NCBI RefSeq assembly: GCF_951229915.1
Contig: NZ_OX579588.1
Span: 310,001-374,000 of the forward strand
Direction of reading: 5' to 3'
Length of the DNA stretch: 64,000 bases
Source: Candidatus Ornithobacterium hominis
GTDB lineage: Bacteria; Bacteroidota; Bacteroidia; Flavobacteriales; Weeksellaceae
Under the pieces are notes generated by a model. It was not told where the DNA came from. It worked only from the letters and a program-made list of their open reading frames with translations, and ran no database searches. A program made the translations under genes and the position numbers. Positions 17,243-25,319 of the stretch are shown here, in pieces (position 1 is the stretch's first letter; the number at the start of each line of letters is the position of its first letter).

Positions 17243-18480
17243 CCTGAAATTTTAATCGCTTTATTAGGGGAAATCTTTCGAATCAAAAGAGAAGGAAGAT
17301 ACAGAACCAAGGCAGTAATAATAATTGTGCCTAAATTGACTAGCAAAAAAATCTCCCAAGATAAATAAACTGGCGCTTTGGAGATGAAGTAATTTTCTGG
17401 CGGGAGCTGAATTACACCAAAGTAGTTTTGAATTAAAAGCAAACCCAAAGCCATCAAGTTTCCTGCAACCAAACCAGGAATCATGATAAACAAAGCTTGA
17501 TGAACAAAAATACGCATAATCTGCCTATTGTTCGCGCCCAAGGTCTTTAAAATCCCAATGGCACTTGTTCGCTCTAAAATTAAAATTAAAATTACCATAA
17601 TCATATTAATGACTACAACAATCATCATGATGAATAAAATAATAAAAATATTGGTATCAAAAATGCTAATCCATTCATTAATTGCTGGAAACTGGTCGGT
17701 GGCGGCTGCCGCAATTTGATTATAGCCGATTTCTTTATTTATGTGAGCTTTGATTTGCTCTAAATCACCATTGATGTTTTTTACAAAAAGCTCAAATCCA
17801 CCTACAAAATCCTCTCCCCAGCCATTGAGTTTTTGCACTTGCCGAATGTCGCCAATCACATATAAATCATCAAATTCACTGATGTCTGTAGTGTAGATGC
17901 CGTTTACCGTAAATTTCCTGTAAATAGGCTGTGCATTGAGTTGCTTTTCATTGAGAAACACCATATTGAAAGTGCTATCAATATCTAAATAAAAATTATT
18001 GGCTAATTTTTGAGAAATTAAAACCCGTGAGCTAATTTCATTTTGTGAAAAATCAGGAATCTGACCTTTTAAAATAAATTTTTGAAACCGATCTTTATCA
18101 AAATTTTTATCCATTCCTTTTAGCAAAACACCATCAAAACTTTTTTCGGTGCGGATAATACCGCTTTTGGTCGCTGTTGCTTGAATATGCTGAATTTCAG
18201 TTAAAGAGAAATGAGGATAATATTTTTGTGGCAGAGCAATAGAATCAGAATTGTAAGAAAGATTAGTGTTGTATGGTTGAATGGTGATATGCCCGTTAAA
18301 ATCAGCTAATTTTTCTTTGATTTCTTTTTTAGCACCGAATCCTGTAGACAGCGTAATAAGCGCCACGATGGTACCCAATGCCACAGCAATTTGCCCGATG
18401 CGGACAATCTTTTGAGATAAGCTTGGGCTGCCTTTGGAGTCCCAAGCAATTTTTTGTGCAAAAAACCAGCTAAAATTCAA
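17239..18480 (-). CDS. FtsX-like (LolC/E-type) ABC transporter permease
   Basis: This is a 413-aa inner-membrane permease of the MacB/LolE superfamily. It has an N-terminal membrane segment (about 25-47), a large periplasmic domain (about 50-270) and three C-terminal membrane segments with the FtsX-type stretch ERTSAIGILKTLGANNRQI. The N-terminal WFFAQKI...SLSQKIVRIGQIAVALG is typical of the lipoprotein-releasing LolC/E group in Bacteroidota. No ATPase gene lies next to it, so the partner must be elsewhere. A plus-strand CAAATATA at 18559 could be its -7 element. Confidence 0.87.
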   Translation of the reverse strand: MNFSWFFAQKIAWDSKGSPSLSQKIVRIGQIAVALGTIVALITLSTGFGAKKEIKEKLADFNGHITIQPYNTNLSYNSDSIALPQKYYPHFSLTEIQHIQATATKSGIIRTEKSFDGVLLKGMDKNFDKDRFQKFILKGQIPDFSQNEISSRVLISQKLANNFYLDIDSTFNMVFLNEKQLNAQPIYRKFTVNGIYTTDISEFDDLYVIGDIRQVQKLNGWGEDFVGGFELFVKNINGDLEQIKAHINKEIGYNQIAAAATDQFPAINEWISIFDTNIFIILFIMMIVVVINMIMVILILILERTSAIGILKTLGANNRQIMRIFVHQALFIMIPGLVAGNLMALGLLLIQNYFGVIQLPPENYFISKAPVYLSWEIFLLVNLGTIIITALVLYLPSLLIRKISPNKAIKISG

Positions 18481-18726
18481 AATATTAGTTAATGGGTCAA
18501 ATAATTATAAAAAAATCACATCTTTACTCAAAAACCAATTTGAGTTAAAAATGAAGTTCAAATATACATTATTATTACTGAATTATAACTGACTAATTCC
18601 TTGAGCATTTAGAGGAATTAAAATAAAAATTTCCTTATGGAATTGAAGTAAAACAATATATTAAATTGATTGTTAATTAGATAGGTGAATTAAGACTTCC
18701 ACTCCTCATAACCTCAAAAAAACAAA

Positions 18727-18758
18727 TTTGCGTAATTCAAAAACGTAAAATACATTTG
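18727..18758 (+). promoter_or_regulatory. Flavobacterial-type promoter for the FISUMP leader
   Basis: TTTG at 18727-18730, a 20-bp spacer and TACATTTG at 18751-18758 fit the -33 TTTG / -7 TAnnTTTG consensus exactly. The predicted start near 18764 would give a leader of about 390 nt that includes the (AC)15 run and the terminator. Confidence 0.75.
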
Positions 18759-18858
18759 CGGGCAGGTTGAGAGAAAAGAAAATCTCAACGGAAAATTTTA
18801 ACAAAAAAAAATAACGAAATTTTAACAAATGAAATTTGTGAGTTTCAAAATAAAGTGT

Positions 18859-18892
<34 letters not shown>

Positions 18893-18962
18893 GTAATGAG
18901 CTAAACAACTCATTATCAGCAACTTATAGTAATTTTTTGCTTCCCCGCGGGAGCGAACCGCA

Positions 18963-18993
18963 AAGCCGTGCAAGAAAATCTTGTGCGGTTTTT
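18963..18993 (+). terminator. Intrinsic terminator inside the FISUMP leader
   Basis: The plus strand can fold AAGCCGTGCAAGA against TCTTGTGCGGTTT with an AAA loop, a 13-bp stem with three G-U pairs, followed directly by a U-rich tail (TTTTTCTATTTT). A competing pairing uses AACCGCA (18956-18962) with TGCGGTT (18984-18990). It lies about 160 bp before the FISUMP ATG, so it would stop leader transcription unless disrupted. Confidence 0.7.
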
Positions 18994-19032
18994 CTATTTT
19001 CACCTGTGTGAGAGTAGTAATTTCTTCAAAAA

Positions 19033-19059
19033 GAAGAGCCTCACGGGTTGGGGCTCTTT
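19033..19059 (+). other. Second hairpin in the FISUMP leader
   Basis: AAGAGCC (19034-19040) pairs with GGCTCTT (19052-19058) across an 11-base loop, followed by a short T/C run. It could be a weak second terminator or an mRNA-stability element. The preceding TTCTTC can pair with GAAGA in the same arm, so two folds compete. Confidence 0.5.
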
Positions 19060-19155
19060 CTAAAAGAAGAAGCAAGGAAATAGCAAAAAAAACAGCAAAA
19101 ATTTAATTAAGAAAAGAATAAATCAATAAAATATTAACCAAAAAAATTAAAACAA

Positions 19156-20229
19156 ATGAAGAAATTATTACTTTCTTTTGTTGTATTGCCAGGGGCCTTA
19201 GCCACCGCTCAGGTGGGCATTAACACAGAAGAGCCAAAAGCCATGCTAGACATCAGCGCAAAAGACAACCAAAAAGGAGACCTGCGCATACAAGATGTTG
19301 AGGAGAAATCTACCCAATGGCTTTTAGTTTGGGATGAAGAAGACCAAAAGGTGAAGCGCAGAAGTCTCTCAGACCTCAAATATGATATGATATTAGATAA
19401 AGGGAAAATAAATTATATCCGCAGTAAGCAGCCAGATAGAGCAGATGAGATCATCAATAAAATCAAAAAATGTGCACCAGAAAATATACTTTTTGATAAA
19501 TTATTTGGTATCGACTACATTGAAGGCAAACATGATTTTGTGTATTGCGCTACACTTGTAAGCGAGGGCAGCTACAATAGAACATGGCTCAACCTCAACC
19601 TTGGTGCGGCGTATGCAGACATAAATAGTCCTCATTTTAACCCTACCGTTAATAAAACAGGAGAAGCTACCCATGGAGATGATAGAACCTACGGTTCATT
19701 ATACCAATGGCAGAGAGCGAGTGATGGGCATGAGTTTAGGGATTCACAAACTACCACTGAACCGGCCCCAAGTTGGACATGGGCATACGCAAGATATCAT
19801 GATCATTTACCAGGGAAGTTTATTACTGGAGAGCCTAACTGGGTAAGGAATACTAGAGAGGCACCAGATTTAAAGTTGTGGGGAGCAGTAGGAGTTAATG
19901 ACCCTTGCCCGTCAGGTTACCATGTTCCGACTGAGCAGGAGTGGGACAAATTTCATCAGGCTGTAACGGGTAGCCATTATGAATTTTTTACTAATCAAAT
20001 GTGGACACAGACTAAGTTGCCAAACCTTGCAGCTGCTGGCAAACGTGGCGATGATGGTTTAATAGAAATAGATGAGAAGGATCCTTACGGGTACTACTGG
20101 AGTAACAATAATACTATAGACTTGAAACGCGTTAATAGCTTTATATTCAACAATGAAGAAAGCTCTATTGTCACCAACAGCTACCACCTAGCTGAAGGGC
20201 ACAGCGTCCGTTGTATTAAGAATAATTAA
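19156..20229 (+). CDS. Secreted FISUMP-domain protein
   Basis: This is a 357-aa exported protein with a signal peptide (about 1-18, ending ATAQ) followed by VGINTEEPKAMLDI, a motif common at the start of Bacteroidota surface or structural proteins. The C-terminal two thirds carry the FISUMP fold signature: LNLGAAYAD, GSLYQWQRASDGHE, NDPCPSGYHVPTEQEW (about 250-265), GYYWSNN and the end GHSVRCIKNN. The domain is related to formylglycine-enzyme/C-type-lectin-like folds, and its role is unknown. Cysteines are few and there is no lipobox or clear sorting domain. The gene stands alone behind the repeat-bearing leader, which suits a variable surface component. It looks less A/T-biased than its neighbours. 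Confidence 0.88.
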   Translation: MKKLLLSFVVLPGALATAQVGINTEEPKAMLDISAKDNQKGDLRIQDVEEKSTQWLLVWDEEDQKVKRRSLSDLKYDMILDKGKINYIRSKQPDRADEIINKIKKCAPENILFDKLFGIDYIEGKHDFVYCATLVSEGSYNRTWLNLNLGAAYADINSPHFNPTVNKTGEATHGDDRTYGSLYQWQRASDGHEFRDSQTTTEPAPSWTWAYARYHDHLPGKFITGEPNWVRNTREAPDLKLWGAVGVNDPCPSGYHVPTEQEWDKFHQAVTGSHYEFFTNQMWTQTKLPNLAAAGKRGDDGLIEIDEKDPYGYYWSNNNTIDLKRVNSFIFNNEESSIVTNSYHLAEGHSVRCIKNN

Positions 20230-20265
20230 ACGTTTATTTAAGATCAGAAAATCATCAATTAAAAT

Positions 20266-20298
20266 TAAAGGCTTAGAGAAAAATTTTCTAAGCCTTTA
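20266..20298. terminator. Convergent terminator built from two palindrome half-copies
   Basis: TAAAGGCTTAGA and TCTAAGCCTTTA form a perfect 12-bp stem with a 9-base A/T loop between the convergent FISUMP and hydrolase genes. Each arm is a copy of the interspersed motif. The right arm includes the hydrolase stop codon (TAG, minus strand). Confidence 0.8.
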
Positions 20299-21043
20299 AA
20301 AATTTAATTAAAAATTCACGTGATTCTTCGGGTGCTTCATAATGCCCTAGATGCCCCGTTTTTGTCACTTTGATTTTGATGTTATCCCGTTTTGGAATTT
20401 CGTTTAGATAAGAAATATCCACTGCAACGTCATTTTCACCCAATTGAATATAGATAGGGTAATTTGCAGAAGATAAAATGTCTGTGGTGTCTTTCCTTTC
20501 TTTCATGCCAAGTGCACAGGCTACGATGCCTTTTACTGTCGTTTCCTCAGCCATGGCTATGGCCTGCTCCAATTCTTCTGAGAATTTATCTAAATCCTCA
20601 GGCTTAAAAAGACTTGTGATGGAATTTCTGATGAAAAGAGATTTGTTTTTAGGTGCTATTTCAGCCACTTTGTCCCGTTTTCTCTTTCCCTCATCACTAT
20701 CGGGCAGAGATTTGGAATAGAATAAAAACAGCCCAGCCACACGTTCTGGGAAGTCACGGGCGATAGACAATGCGATGTAGCCACCCATGCTATGCCCCAC
20801 CAGCTTTGCTTTCTGAATGCCTAAATCATCCATCAATTGAATGATTTCTGCTGCTTGAGCTTCCATTGTATTGATTTCCAGTGATTTTTTTGTTTTCCCG
20901 TGCCCTAAGAGATCGGGTAAGATGAATTGGTGATTTTTCACATTGGTTATCATATTTCCCCACATTTTGGCAGTTTCTAGGTAGCCGTGTAGCAGAAATA
21001 CAGGTTCGCCAGTGCCGAGGGTTTTAAAATTCAGATTTGTCAT
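20288..21043 (-). CDS. Alpha/beta-fold hydrolase, second copy
   Basis: This 251-aa hydrolase has HGYLETAKMW near residue 19, the nucleophile elbow GHSMGG (about 87-92), the acid in GENDVAV and His in GHLGHYEAPEE. The length and lid region resemble small esterases and the MenH/BioH/YbfF-type group, but the substrate cannot be read from the sequence. It overlaps the mutY stop by 4 bp, so it is co-transcribed with that repair gene; no functional link is obvious. It is not closely similar to the hydrolase at 9566. Confidence 0.87.
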   Translation of the reverse strand: MTNLNFKTLGTGEPVFLLHGYLETAKMWGNMITNVKNHQFILPDLLGHGKTKKSLEINTMEAQAAEIIQLMDDLGIQKAKLVGHSMGGYIALSIARDFPERVAGLFLFYSKSLPDSDEGKRKRDKVAEIAPKNKSLFIRNSITSLFKPEDLDKFSEELEQAIAMAEETTVKGIVACALGMKERKDTTDILSSANYPIYIQLGENDVAVDISYLNEIPKRDNIKIKVTKTGHLGHYEAPEESREFLIKFLKA

Positions 21044-22050
21044 TTTTTTTTGTCTTTAATTTTTTGATTGATAAAATTTTCGATCGGTTTAGGCACGGGG
21101 TAATTTTGAACAGAAGTCAAATCAACAATCGTGCAATTCAGCTTTTGAGCTAAATTTTTTAAGCCTTTAGAAATTTTCAATTCATGAAAAGAAATATTCA
21201 ATTTACGGTGAGATAAAATATGCGATGTTTGCTCGGTGAGTCTTGCTTGGTTTTCATATTCTAAAGGAATTTGAGTCGGGAAGTCGTAGAGATTTTGCCA
21301 AAAACCTTTTTGGGCTCGGTAATGAACGAGAAATTTTTTGTTTTGAGAAATGAAGAAATAATTTAGCTGAATTTCTTTGATTTTAAGCTGAGTAACTTTG
21401 AGGGGTAAATTTTGAATTTCTTTTTTTTGATAAGCGAAACAAGTGTTTACGATGGGGCAAATTTCGCATTTCGGGTTTTTGGGCAAGCAAATAGTTGCGC
21501 CGAGTTCCATCACCGCTTCATTAAAGTCACCAGGATTTTCTTCTGATATAATGTTTTTTCCTAATTCAAAAAAAACGTTGAAAGCTTTTCCCCCAGCGAT
21601 GTTTTCAGCAATGCCAAAGTAGCGTGCATAGACTCGGTAGGCATTCCCATCAATGGCGGGAACGGCTTCACCAAAACAAATTGAGGCAATAGCGGCTGCG
21701 GTGTAGGGGCCGATGCCAGGTAATTTTTTAAGGCTTATAAAATTTGTAGGAATCTTCCCGTTGAGTTCATCATTTATGATTTTTGCCGCCTTATGCAAGT
21801 TACGAGCTCGGGAGTAGTAGCCCAAGCCTTGCCATTGGCGTAAGACGCTTTGTTCGTTGGCTTTGGCTAAATCTTGCAGCGTTGGAAACTCAGAAATGAA
21901 ACGAATATAGTAATGGATTCCTTGGTCTACTCTTGTTTGCTGAAGGATGATTTCTGAAACCCAAACATGGTAGGGAGAGGACTGTTCTCGCCATGGGAGA
22001 GGTCTTTTATTTTGATGAAACCAATCTAAAATGTAGTGAATGAAAGACAT
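21040..22050 (-). CDS. mutY: MutY, A/G-specific adenine DNA glycosylase
   Basis: MutY removes adenine paired with 8-oxoguanine, preventing G-to-T changes. I chose the ATG at 22050 (336 aa, MSFIHYILDWFHQNKRPLPWR), since the family begins there; the open frame extends 20 codons further through poor sequence. The SEIILQQTRV helix carries the catalytic Glu, LPGIGPYTAAAIAS is the helix-hairpin-helix, and DGN holds the catalytic Asp. The iron-sulphur ligands are C-x6-C-x2-C-x5-C in CLPKNPKCEICPIVNTC. A C-terminal NUDIX-like domain follows. Palindrome copies at 21157 and 21722 lie inside the gene. Confidence 0.95.
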   Translation of the reverse strand: MSFIHYILDWFHQNKRPLPWREQSSPYHVWVSEIILQQTRVDQGIHYYIRFISEFPTLQDLAKANEQSVLRQWQGLGYYSRARNLHKAAKIINDELNGKIPTNFISLKKLPGIGPYTAAAIASICFGEAVPAIDGNAYRVYARYFGIAENIAGGKAFNVFFELGKNIISEENPGDFNEAVMELGATICLPKNPKCEICPIVNTCFAYQKKEIQNLPLKVTQLKIKEIQLNYFFISQNKKFLVHYRAQKGFWQNLYDFPTQIPLEYENQARLTEQTSHILSHRKLNISFHELKISKGLKNLAQKLNCTIVDLTSVQNYPVPKPIENFINQKIKDKKK

Positions 22051-22087
22051 AAAAAGGAAACTTGTTCGGTAAATAGAAAAATATTGG

Positions 22088-22095
22088 TATATTTG
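22088..22095 (+). promoter_or_regulatory. -7 element of the HU gene promoter
   Basis: TATATTTG matches TAnnTTTG. A TTG at 22062-22064 gives a 23-bp spacer. The predicted start is about 35 bp before the HU ATG. Confidence 0.6.
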
Positions 22096-22136
22096 CAAAC
22101 TTGAAAACACGAAATTAATTAAAAATCTATTATATA

Positions 22137-22433
22137 ATGACGAAGGCAGAAATTGTATCTAATATTTCTAATAAATTAGGATTGGAGAAAAGCGATACGC
22201 AAAGTGTTGTGGAGGCTTTTATGGAAGAGGTGAAAACATCTTTGACACAAGGAGAAAATGTGTATTTGCGAGGTTTTGGTTCTTTTATTATAAAAACAAG
22301 AGCTCAGAAAACGGGCAGAAACATATCTAAGAATAAATCAATCGTTATTCCTGCTCATAACATCCCAGCGTTTAAGCCAGCGAAAACATTCATGGATAGC
22401 GTGAAGGAAAAAGTAGATGTAGTAGAAAAATAA
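22137..22433 (+). CDS. HU/IHF-family nucleoid protein
   Basis: This is a 98-aa histone-like dimeric DNA-bending protein. It has the family's N-terminal MTKAEIVSNISNKLGL helices, the GFGSFIIKTRAQKTGRNISK beta-arm region (about 45-64; GRNP is replaced by GRNI, so the usual intercalating proline is missing at that spot) and IPAHNIPAFKPAKTF at the end. The extended tail after KPAK is acidic-basic and short. It is followed by the 30-aa basic protein and a strong terminator, forming a two-gene unit. Confidence 0.93.
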   Translation: MTKAEIVSNISNKLGLEKSDTQSVVEAFMEEVKTSLTQGENVYLRGFGSFIIKTRAQKTGRNISKNKSIVIPAHNIPAFKPAKTFMDSVKEKVDVVEK

Positions 22434-22460
22434 AAAAATAATCGTAAAAATAATATTAAT

Positions 22461-22553
22461 ATGCCAAGCGGAAAGAAAAGAAAGAGACATAAGGTGTCAA
22501 CACACAAAAGAAAAAAAAGAAGAAGACTTAACCGTCACAAAAAGAAAAAATAA
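22461..22553 (+). CDS. 30-residue Arg/Lys/His-rich basic protein
   Basis: ATG at 22461 to TAA at 22551-22553 encodes MPSGKKRKRHKVSTHKRKKR and ten further residues ending in RHKKKK. More than half the residues are Lys, Arg or His and there are no acidic residues. I recall near-identical short proteins in other Bacteroidota, so it is probably real. It sits 27 bp after the HU gene and before a perfect terminator. The composition suggests binding to RNA, ribosome or DNA; a tiny ribosomal protein is one possibility. The function is not established. Confidence 0.8.
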   Translation: MPSGKKRKRHKVSTHKRKKRRRLNRHKKKK

Positions 22554-22570
22554 TTGAAAATAAATGCATG

Positions 22571-22605
22571 AAATGCACCACCTACTTTTGACTGGTGGTG
22601 CATTT
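22571..22605 (+). terminator. Intrinsic terminator after HU and the small basic gene
   Basis: A perfect 12-bp stem (AAATGCACCACC/GGTGGTGCATTT) with an 11-base loop, followed by T-rich sequence, separates this unit from rng. Confidence 0.88.
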
Positions 22606-22624
22606 TGATATTAAAAAAAATTGA

Positions 22625-24184
22625 ATGGATAAGCAATTAGTTATTAATTCCGCAGAGGAATGTGTGAAGATAGCCTTGCTTGAAGATGGACGCTTGATGG
22701 AATTTCATCAAGAGGAAAATAACCAGAAGTTCAATGTTGGAGACGTTTATTTAGCCAAAATAAAAAAATTAGCCCCAGGCATGAATGCGGCATTCGTCAA
22801 TCTTGGCGGTGAAAAAGATGCTTTTCTACACTACCATGACTTGGGCTCGAATATAAAATCTCTACTGAATTATATTCAAATCGTAAGGTCAGGAAAGTTT
22901 AAATCTCACCTATTAAAAAACTTCCGAGATCAAGAAGAAATTGATAAAAATGGTAGGCTAGAAGATGTTTTACAACCTGGGCAGAATGTTTTGGTTCAAA
23001 TTGCCAAAGAACCCATCTCAACAAAGGGCCCGCGCGTAACTTCAGAGATCTCTGTAGCTGGGCGCTATTTGGTTTTAGTTCCTTTTCAGGATAAGGTTTC
23101 TATTTCACAAAAAATTAAAGAAAAAAGTGAGAGGGACCGCCTCACGATGTTGGTGGAAAGTATAAAGCCAGAAGGTTTTGGAGTCATCATCAGAACCGTG
23201 GCAGAGAATAGAAAAGTGGCAGAACTGCATGCCGATCTTGAAGACCTTGTGAATAAATGGGAGCAAATCTTTAATGACCTTAGAGCTAAGAAGTTACCAA
23301 AGGTAGTTCACACTGAAATGGGAAGAGCTTCATCGATTTTACGTGATAAATTTTCAGAAGATTTTACAAAAATTTATTGTGATGATGAGGATTTGACCGA
23401 AGAGTTAAAAGAGCTGTTGAAAATCATAGCTCCTGGCAAAGAAAAAATAGTCGAGGCTTATAAGAAAAATCAACCAATCCTTGAATTTTTCAATGTTGAG
23501 AAACAAATCAAAACTTCCTTTGGGAAAAACGTTAATATTTCTAAATCTAAAGGAGCATACCTAGTCATAGAGCATACCGAGGCGTTGCATGTGATAGATG
23601 TAAACTCAGGTAACATCAAAGGAAAAAAAGAAAGCCAAGAGCAGAATGCACTAGATGTAAATATGCAGGCAGCAACAGAAGTAGCCCGCCAGCTTCGCTT
23701 AAGAGACATGGGGGGAATCATAGTGGTGGATTTTATAGATATGCGAGAGGCTAAAAACCGTAGGAAGTTTTATGACCACATGAAAGAGGAAATGAAAAAA
23801 GATGGAGCTAAACATAAAGTCCTGCCACCAACTAAGTTTGGTTTAGTTCAGATTACTCGTCAGCGTGTTCGCCCAGAGCTTTCGATAAAGACATTTGAGG
23901 AAAACCCCAATAAAAACGGGGAAGTAGAAGCTCCTATCGTGATAATGGAAAGGATAGAGACTAGCGTACGAAATATTGCTGAAAATGGGAAAGCTAAAAA
24001 AATTACAATCCATCTGCACCCTTTTGTTGCAGCATATTTGAAGCAGGGAATTCCTTCTATCAGGAAAAAATGGGCTTGGAATTATAAACTACCTATTAAA
24101 ATTATGCCACACGATGCGTATAAATATTTGGAGATTCATATAACCAATGAGAAGGACGAAGAACTTTATAGCGAATCGAATTAA
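22625..24184 (+). CDS. rng: RNase G/E family endoribonuclease
   Basis: This is a single-strand endoribonuclease for rRNA maturation and mRNA turnover. Its 519 aa include an S1 domain interrupted by an insert (about 38-130, GDVYLAKIKKLAPGMNAAFVNLGGEKDAFLH in part), a DNase I-like catalytic region with the metal-binding aspartates in VIDVNSG and VVDFIDM, and the C-terminal HLHPFVAAYLKQG. The CPxC zinc-link of E. coli RNase E/G is absent: the corresponding stretch reads EENPNKNGEVEAPIV without cysteines. Dimer or tetramer contacts must differ. There is no long disordered degradosome tail, hence the RNase G call. Confidence 0.93.
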   Translation: MDKQLVINSAEECVKIALLEDGRLMEFHQEENNQKFNVGDVYLAKIKKLAPGMNAAFVNLGGEKDAFLHYHDLGSNIKSLLNYIQIVRSGKFKSHLLKNFRDQEEIDKNGRLEDVLQPGQNVLVQIAKEPISTKGPRVTSEISVAGRYLVLVPFQDKVSISQKIKEKSERDRLTMLVESIKPEGFGVIIRTVAENRKVAELHADLEDLVNKWEQIFNDLRAKKLPKVVHTEMGRASSILRDKFSEDFTKIYCDDEDLTEELKELLKIIAPGKEKIVEAYKKNQPILEFFNVEKQIKTSFGKNVNISKSKGAYLVIEHTEALHVIDVNSGNIKGKKESQEQNALDVNMQAATEVARQLRLRDMGGIIVVDFIDMREAKNRRKFYDHMKEEMKKDGAKHKVLPPTKFGLVQITRQRVRPELSIKTFEENPNKNGEVEAPIVIMERIETSVRNIAENGKAKKITIHLHPFVAAYLKQGIPSIRKKWAWNYKLPIKIMPHDAYKYLEIHITNEKDEELYSESN

Positions 24185-24837
24185 TTAGCCTGAGCTAAAC
24201 AAAAAATGTAGAAGCTTGTATCATTCTTTTCTAGAAAGGATTGAATACAAGCTTTTAAAGTTCCTCCAGTGGTGATGACATCATCTATGAACAAGACTTT
24301 CTTCTCGCTTATTTTTTGTTGGCAAATAAAATTTTCAGCAGAAACAGATAAACGCTGCTTGCGGTTTTTTTTGGTCTGCGAAGAACTTTGTTTGATTCTT
24401 TTGAGACAACTTTTATAAACAGGAACGTTAAATTCATTAGCGATGCTTTCTGCAATGAGATGCGTTTGGTTGTAACCCCTTGATTTTAAAGTCTTAGAGT
24501 GACTTGGGATAGGGATTACAGCCTCAAAATCAATTTCGTGAAGCTTGTAGAACGATAATTGAGCCAAAAACTTCCCGACTTGCGGTTGATTGTAATATTT
24601 GTTGGCGTGCAGTAGCTTATACGTTGCATTACCATGTGTGTAAAATAGCAGGGCATTTCCACCTAAAAAATTTTTAAGGCTTGAAAAATTTTCGTGAATT
24701 TGATTGGGACGATGAAACTCCCAATGCGTATAGGGCAGCTGATGCAAACAAGAAATGCATAAATGCTGATGAGTTGGTAGAATTCTGCTGCAATGAAGAC
24801 AGCGCGATGGTATAATGATATCTAATAAGCGTTGCAT
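24181..24837 (-). CDS. comF: ComF family phosphoribosyltransferase-like protein
   Basis: ComF proteins support DNA uptake in competent bacteria and share the fold of purine phosphoribosyltransferases. The 218-aa sequence has the N-terminal zinc finger CLHCSRILPTHQHLCISCL (two CxxC pairs, residues 15-33), the RGYNQTHLIAESIA motif and the PRPP loop VLFIDDVITTGGT. It is convergent with rng, overlapping by 4 bp at the stops, and divergent from queD. A palindrome copy near 24667 encodes SSLKNF. Confidence 0.92.
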   Translation of the reverse strand: MQRLLDIIIPSRCLHCSRILPTHQHLCISCLHQLPYTHWEFHRPNQIHENFSSLKNFLGGNALLFYTHGNATYKLLHANKYYNQPQVGKFLAQLSFYKLHEIDFEAVIPIPSHSKTLKSRGYNQTHLIAESIANEFNVPVYKSCLKRIKQSSSQTKKNRKQRLSVSAENFICQQKISEKKVLFIDDVITTGGTLKACIQSFLEKNDTSFYIFCLAQAN

Positions 24838-24850
24838 GCCTTCAATTTAT

Positions 24851-24858
24851 TATATTTG
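24851..24858 (+). promoter_or_regulatory. -7 element of queD, implying a leaderless or near-leaderless mRNA
   Basis: TATATTTG, an exact TAnnTTTG match, ends only 5 bases before the queD ATG at 24864. Transcription about six bases downstream of the box would begin at or next to the start codon. Confidence 0.55.
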
Positions 24859-24863
24859 TAGCA

Positions 24864-25319
24864 ATGAAAAAAGTAAGAGTTACTAAAATTTTCAATTTTG
24901 AAACATCTCATGCACTTTTTGGTTATGATGGGAAGTGTAAAAATATTCATGGGCACTCGTACAAGCTGTTTGTCACGGTACTGGGAGAGCCCGTGCAGGA
25001 ACAAACTGATTCTAAAAACGGAATGCTCATCGACTTTGGAGAATTAAAAAAAATTGTGAAAGAGTTGATTGTAGATCCGTTTGACCACGCAATAATTCTT
25101 AATCAAAATTCGCCACATGCAGCATTGGGAGAGAAACTTAAGCAAGAAAATCACGATGTGATAATGCTTGATTACCAACCGACTTGCGAAAATATGTTGA
25201 TTCATTTTGCTGAAATTTTAAAAAAAGCATTGCCCGATGAGGTAGAATTGGTCAAATTAAAACTCTTTGAAACGGAAAATAGCTACGGAGAATGGTTAGC
25301 GAGCGACAACATCAAATAA
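24864..25319 (+). CDS. queD: 6-carboxytetrahydropterin synthase (QueD/PTPS family)
   Basis: QueD converts dihydroneopterin triphosphate to 6-carboxy-tetrahydropterin in the queuosine and 7-deazaguanine pathway. Of the 151 residues, the zinc-binding histidines are in FETSHAL (His 15) and HGHSYKL (about 30-35), with GMLIDFGELK, DHAIILN and the catalytic Cys in PTCENM. A pyruvoyl-tetrahydropterin synthase role is the family alternative, but bacterial single copies are usually QueD. The 3' end overlaps the lpxH start by 28 bp. Confidence 0.92.
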   Translation: MKKVRVTKIFNFETSHALFGYDGKCKNIHGHSYKLFVTVLGEPVQEQTDSKNGMLIDFGELKKIVKELIVDPFDHAIILNQNSPHAALGEKLKQENHDVIMLDYQPTCENMLIHFAEILKKALPDEVELVKLKLFETENSYGEWLASDNIK

